Assembly (NCBI GenBank): GCA_947448745.1
Contig: CANFOQ010000021.1
Coordinates: 1-48,159 of the forward strand
Direction: 5' to 3'
DNA length: 48,159 nt
DNA from: Comamonadaceae bacterium
GTDB lineage: Bacteria; Pseudomonadota; Gammaproteobacteria; Burkholderiales; Burkholderiaceae_C
The translations under genes were made by a program, and so were the position numbers. Under the pieces are notes generated by a model. It was not told where the DNA came from. It ran no database searches and saw only the letters and a list, made by a program, of their open reading frames with translations. Positions 44,840 through 48,159 of the stretch are shown here, piece by piece (position 1 is the stretch's first letter; each line of letters opens with the position of its first letter).

Positions 44840-46084
44840 ATGAGTCGCCGTCGCGTCGTCGTGACCGGCTTGGGCTGTGTTTCTCCTGTGGGAAACACCG
44901 CCCAAGCGTCTTGGGCACAGATTCTGGCCGGGCAGTCCGGCATTGATGTCATCACCCACTTTGATGCGTCGGCTTTCGCCTGCCACTTCGCAGGTGAAGT
45001 GAAAAATTTCAACCTGGACGAGTACATCTCGCCCAAAGAAGCCCGCACCATGGACCGCTTCATCCACCTTGGCGTGGCAGCTGGGTTGCAGGCTGTGGCG
45101 GACGCCGGTTTGCCCACGGGCGACGCACTGGACGAAGAAACATCCTTTCGCATGGGCTGTCTGATTGGCTCTGGCATCGGCGGCTTGCCCCTCATCGAAA
45201 ACATGCGCGACGAACTGATGGCCCGTGGTCCGCGCCGTATTTCTCCCTTTTTCGTGCCCGCCAGCATCATCAACATGATCTCTGGCCATGTGTCCATGCG
45301 CTGTGGCTTCAAAGGCCCCAACTTGGCCATCGCCACGGCTTGTTCCACCGGTTTGCACAGCATCGGCGAAGCAGGTCGCATCATCGAATACGGTGATGCT
45401 GATGTCATGGTGGCGGGCGGTTCTGAAGCCACCATTTCACCGTTGGGTTTGGGTGGTTTTGCCGCCATGCGAGCACTCTCCACCCGCAATGACGACCCGA
45501 AGACAGCTTCACGCCCCTGGGACAAAGACCGCGACGGTTTTGTGTTGGGCGAGGGCGCTGGCGTCATGGTTTTGGAAGAATATGAATTCGCCAAAAAGCG
45601 CGGTGCCCGTATTTACGCCGAACTGATTGGCTATGGCCGCAGTGCCGACGCCGGTCACATGACCGCACCCAACATGGACGGCCCCCGCCGCTCCATGCGC
45701 AGCGCCTTGGCCAATGCCGGTATATCGCCCGAGCAAGTGCAATACCTGAATGCCCATGGCACCTCCACACCGCTGGGGGACATCAACGAAACCCATGCCA
45801 TCAAGGCTGCTTTTGGCGATCACGCCAAGTCCATGGTGGTCAGCTCCACCAAATCCATGACCGGCCATTTGCTGGGTGGTGCAGGCGGCATTGAAAGCGT
45901 GTTCACGGTCTTGGCCATCCACGATCAAAAAGCGCCCCCCACCATCAATTTGCACAACCCCGACCCCGAATGCGATTTGGACTTCTGTGCCAATGAGGCG
46001 CGCGACATGAAGATCGATATCGCCGTGAAGAACAATTTCGGCTTCGGCGGCACCAACGGCAGCTTGGTGTTCAAACGCATCTGA
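44840..46084 (+). CDS. fabF: Beta-ketoacyl-ACP synthase II
   Basis: 414 residues. It elongates acyl-ACP, including the temperature-sensitive C16:1 to C18:1 step in E. coli. The Cys-His-His triad is Cys168 ([10 protein letters not shown]), His306 ([11 protein letters not shown]) and His343 ([14 protein letters not shown]); the end [14 protein letters not shown] is diagnostic. Start ATG 44840. The next gene is degP at 46190; the sigma-E genes expected here in the order are absent. Confidence 0.97.
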   Translation: MSRRRVVVTGLGCVSPVGNTAQASWAQILAGQSGIDVITHFDASAFACHFAGEVKNFNLDEYISPKEARTMDRFIHLGVAAGLQAVADAGLPTGDALDEETSFRMGCLIGSGIGGLPLIENMRDELMARGPRRISPFFVPASIINMISGHVSMRCGFKGPNLAIATACSTGLHSIGEAGRIIEYGDADVMVAGGSEATISPLGLGGFAAMRALSTRNDDPKTASRPWDKDRDGFVLGEGAGVMVLEEYEFAKKRGARIYAELIGYGRSADAGHMTAPNMDGPRRSMRSALANAGISPEQVQYLNAHGTSTPLGDINETHAIKAAFGDHAKSMVVSSTKSMTGHLLGGAGGIESVFTVLAIHDQKAPPTINLHNPDPECDLDFCANEARDMKIDIAVKNNFGFGGTNGSLVFKRI

Positions 46085-46189
46085 GCCGTGAAAGACCGCC
46101 AAAACGCCGTGGTCACTTGCCCCTTGTCTGCGGTTTGAGGTGGGTTGACGTTACAACTGCTCAATTCATTTTTCCTGGAGTGTGACAAG

Positions 46190-47674
46190 ATGATTCAGTC
46201 TTTAAGTCGTCGCCTGCGCATGGCTTCCTTGCTGGTGGCTGTTTCCATGGGCCTGGGCTTGGTGATAACACCCCATGCCAGTTTGGCCGCCAACCCCGCA
46301 CCTGTTCGGGCCTTGCCCGATTTCACCGATTTGGTCGAGCAAGTCGGGCCCTCGGTGGTGAACATTCGAACCTTGGAAAAACAAGTGGCCCAATCGCCCG
46401 TGGCCGGCAACCCGGCCAATCCCGGTGACGGTCAAGACGAGGAAATGCAAGAGCTGTTTCGACGCTTTTTTGGTGTGCCAGTGCCCGGTGCGCCGGGTCA
46501 AAAACGACCCAACCGTCCCCAACAACCCGAAGAACAACCGCGTGGCGTGGGCTCAGGTTTCATTCTCACCAGCGATGGTTTCATCATGACCAACGCCCAT
46601 GTGGTTGATGGTGCCGAACAAGTGGTGGTCACGCTCACCGACAAACGCGAATTCACCGCCCGCATTGTGGGTGCGGACAAACGCACCGACGTGGCCGTGG
46701 TGAAAATCGAAGCCACGGGCCTGCCACCGGTGACCTTGGGCGACCCGAACAAACTCAAGGTGGGTGAATGGGTGATGGCCATTGGTTCGCCTTTTGGCTT
46801 GGAAAACACCGTCACGGCCGGCATCGTCAGCGCCAAAGGCCGAGACACTGGCGACTACCTGCCGTTCATTCAAACCGATGTCGCCATCAACCCTGGCAAT
46901 TCGGGCGGGCCGCTCATCAACATGCGTGGCGAGGTGATTGGCATCAACAGCCAAATCTATTCCCGTTCTGGCGGTTTCATGGGCATCTCGTTCGCGATTC
47001 CCATCGATGAGGCAGACAACGTCAGCAAACAATTGCGGGCAACCGGGCGTGTTCAGCGGGGCCGTTTGGGCGTGGGCATTGGTGACGTCAGCAAAGAGAT
47101 CGCCGAGTCTTTGGGCCTGAGCAAACCACAAGGTGCCTTGGTCAACAGTGTCGAAGCCGGCTCACCCGCTGACAAAGCGGGCCTGGAAGCGGGCGATGTG
47201 ATTTTGAAATTCGATGGCAAAACCATTGAAAAATCATCCGATCTGCCGCGCACCGTGGGCGGCACCAAGCCCGGCACCAAAAGCCAAGTCACGGTGTTGC
47301 GTCGTGGTGTGACCAAAGACTATCCCATCACCGTGGGTGAATTCGAAGTTGAAAAAACCGCTGCGACCAAAGGCACAGACAAACCCGTCGCCAAAGAGGC
47401 CAGCCAGTTGCTGGGCTTGACGGTCAGTGACTTGACCGATGTGCTGAAAAAAGAATTGAAGTTGCGCGGCGGTGTGCGGGTGGATGCTGTGACTGAACCG
47501 GCCGTGCGTGCGGGCATTCGTGAAGGCGATGTGATCATGCAAATCGGCAACACCGAAGTGCCTGACAGCAAAGCCTTTGCCCAAGTGCTGGGGCGCTTGG
47601 ACAAATCCAAACCCATCAACGTGTTGCTGCGCCGTGGTGAGTGGGCGCAGTATGTGTTGATCCGACCCCGTTGA
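46190..47674 (+). CDS. degP: DegP/MucD-type periplasmic serine protease
   Basis: 494 residues. A signal peptide (about 1-33, ending HASLA-A) directs it to the periplasm. The trypsin-like triad is His137 (TNAHVVDG), Asp167 (RTDVAVVKI) and Ser238 (GNSGGPL). Two PDZ domains follow (about 290-375 and 400-490), as in DegP and MucD, which degrade or chaperone misfolded envelope proteins. A Pro/Gln-rich loop lies near 100-117. The start is ATG 46190, with GGAG nine bases upstream; a TTG at 46145 is weaker. Normally this gene closes the rpoE-rseA-rseB-degP operon, but here it directly follows fabF. Confidence 0.95.
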   Translation: MIQSLSRRLRMASLLVAVSMGLGLVITPHASLAANPAPVRALPDFTDLVEQVGPSVVNIRTLEKQVAQSPVAGNPANPGDGQDEEMQELFRRFFGVPVPGAPGQKRPNRPQQPEEQPRGVGSGFILTSDGFIMTNAHVVDGAEQVVVTLTDKREFTARIVGADKRTDVAVVKIEATGLPPVTLGDPNKLKVGEWVMAIGSPFGLENTVTAGIVSAKGRDTGDYLPFIQTDVAINPGNSGGPLINMRGEVIGINSQIYSRSGGFMGISFAIPIDEADNVSKQLRATGRVQRGRLGVGIGDVSKEIAESLGLSKPQGALVNSVEAGSPADKAGLEAGDVILKFDGKTIEKSSDLPRTVGGTKPGTKSQVTVLRRGVTKDYPITVGEFEVEKTAATKGTDKPVAKEASQLLGLTVSDLTDVLKKELKLRGGVRVDAVTEPAVRAGIREGDVIMQIGNTEVPDSKAFAQVLGRLDKSKPINVLLRRGEWAQYVLIRPR

Positions 47675-47683
47675 AAACCAAGG

Positions 47684-47709
47684 AATTCCAAGGGTTAACC
47701 CTTGGAATT
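47684..47709. other. Perfect 26-bp palindrome after degP
   Basis: The half-site AATTCCAAGGGTT is followed at once by its exact reverse complement, with no spacer. It begins 9 bases after the degP stop. It could be the degP 3' hairpin (no T-run follows) or a protein-binding site. Confidence 0.7.
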
Positions 47710-47883
47710 ACCGCTTGATGGATTCTCCCAACGCCTTCTGAAAATATTTTTGATGTGTGCGCACGCTAACAATTGAATTAGAATCTGTTGTGATCCGATC
47801 TAAAGCCTGATGAAGATTTATCTAAAAAAGCATATAGATCGTCATTTTGGGCGCTCCTGAAGTCAGTTTCAGGTTTGTACATA

Positions 47884-47952
47884 TCGATCCACAGCTCGCC
47901 CACAAGTTATCCTGAACAAACCAAACCAAAATTGTGAATAACCTGTGAATAA
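47884..47952. other. DnaA-box-like cluster in AT-rich non-coding DNA
   Basis: Two perfect copies of TGTGAATAA (reverse complement TTATTCACA, fitting the TTATNCACA DnaA consensus) lie at 47933-47941 and 47944-47952, 11 bp apart. Weaker variants lie at 47885-47893 (CGATCCACA) and 47908-47916 (TTATCCTGA). AT-rich DNA with GATC sites lies to the left (47730-47850). No gene is visible from 47710 to the window end. Confidence 0.45.
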
Positions 47953-48022
47953 ATTCGGTGACTTTGACCTTGAAAGCCCTGGCAACGCACCTCCCAGGGC
48001 TGTTCGCTTTGGGCTTTCTGCC

Positions 48023-48028
48023 TACAAT
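48023..48028 (+). promoter_or_regulatory. Candidate -10 for the small transcript
   Basis: TACAAT, one mismatch from the consensus, preceded by TGCC. It places a start near 48035 and a strong terminator ~60 bases on. The -35 is weak. Confidence 0.4.
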
Positions 48029-48034
48029 GAAGTC

Positions 48035-48099
48035 CCAACTATCGCAGTTGCCATAGATTGTTGGTTCCGGGCGCGTCATCACCTGACGCGCCCTTTTTT
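48035..48099 (+). ncRNA. Candidate ~65-nt small RNA or attenuated leader
   Basis: Bounded by the -10 at 48023 and the terminator at 48069-48099. Within it CAACT (48036-48040) pairs with AGTTG (48046-48050). It is not a known RNA that I recognise (not 6S, 4.5S, tmRNA or RNase P). It could be an independent sRNA or the leader of a gene beyond the window. Confidence 0.4.
48069..48099 (+). terminator. Strong intrinsic terminator
   Basis: GGGCGCGTCA (48069-48078) pairs perfectly with TGACGCGCCC (48084-48093) over a 5-base loop and is followed by six T residues. The T-run shows it acts on plus-strand transcription. Confidence 0.9.
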
Positions 48100-48159
48100 A
48101 TGGCTTTCTCCTCTATAAATTCAAACACTTAACTGCTTGCATTGATGAACCACATCAGA

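Noticed and set aside
46087-46137. Short GTG-initiated frame after fabF as an rpoE remnant
   Set aside because: Only 16 codons with no similarity to the sigma factor N-terminus.
47822-48082. 86-residue open frame on the minus strand at the right end
   Set aside because: It crosses the DnaA-box cluster and the sRNA candidate, has no domain, and its composition is that of translated non-coding DNA.

Overview
This 48 kb window is a chromosomal segment of a betaproteobacterium of the order Burkholderiales, most likely family Comamonadaceae (a Limnohabitans-, Rhodoferax- or Polaromonas-like organism). The evidence is the gene order yceD-rpmF-plsX-fabHDG-acpP-fabF-degP, the ppc/hemCDXY divergon, the rne/rluC-HAD-Rieske-S49 block and the protein sequences themselves. 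The assignment rests on recognition and was not checked by a search. Coding density is high. I see no rRNA, tRNA, CRISPR array, prophage or transposase gene.

Layout. 1-5.9 kb: the end of a Nudix hydrolase, a TusA-like protein, valS, and a D-amino-acid dehydrogenase-like oxidoreductase behind a tandem glycine riboswitch. 5.3-10.3 kb: a DsbA/FrnE-like protein with an FAD monooxygenase, then rubrerythrin, an Fe-S oxidoreductase and a DUF3501 protein, which form one functional set. 10.3-11.2 kb: a small AT-rich accessory patch with a RelE/XRE toxin-antitoxin (TA) pair and a DUF1272 protein. 11.3-22.9 kb: yaaA, a hydrolase and queF; then enoyl-CoA hydratase/isomerase, dinB, an M48 protease and an FMN hydroxyacid dehydrogenase on the minus strand; then a BenE transporter, an acyl-CoA synthetase and argH. 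22.9-24.9 kb: a second accessory patch with two PIN-domain TA modules, one bracketed by two ~183-bp direct repeats. 25-32 kb: ppc and the haem genes hemC, hemD, hemX and hemY. 32-40 kb: RNase E, the rluC operon, an RsmI-like methylase and Maf. 40-47.7 kb: ribosomal protein L32 and the fatty-acid synthesis operon, then a DegP protease. 47.7-48.16 kb: non-coding DNA with a perfect 26-bp palindrome, paired DnaA-box-like sites and a probable small RNA or leader with a strong terminator.

The most unusual signals are these. (1) A structured repeat family has copies at 630-700, 23704-23885 and 24659-24841; its stem carries a compensatory base-pair change, and a 19-nt core fragment lies inside the rubrerythrin operon at 9721. 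(2) One TA module sits between two of these repeats. (3) A glycine riboswitch precedes a DadA-like gene rather than glycine-cleavage genes. (4) The sigma-E genes normally found between fabF and degP are missing. (5) The right end combines DnaA boxes with a probable sRNA.

Several starts are not ATG (hemC TTG, hemD GTG, rluC GTG, plsX GTG, RelE-type toxin TTG, first PIN toxin GTG). Long open frames opposite valS, ppc, rne and fabH are shadows and are not annotated.
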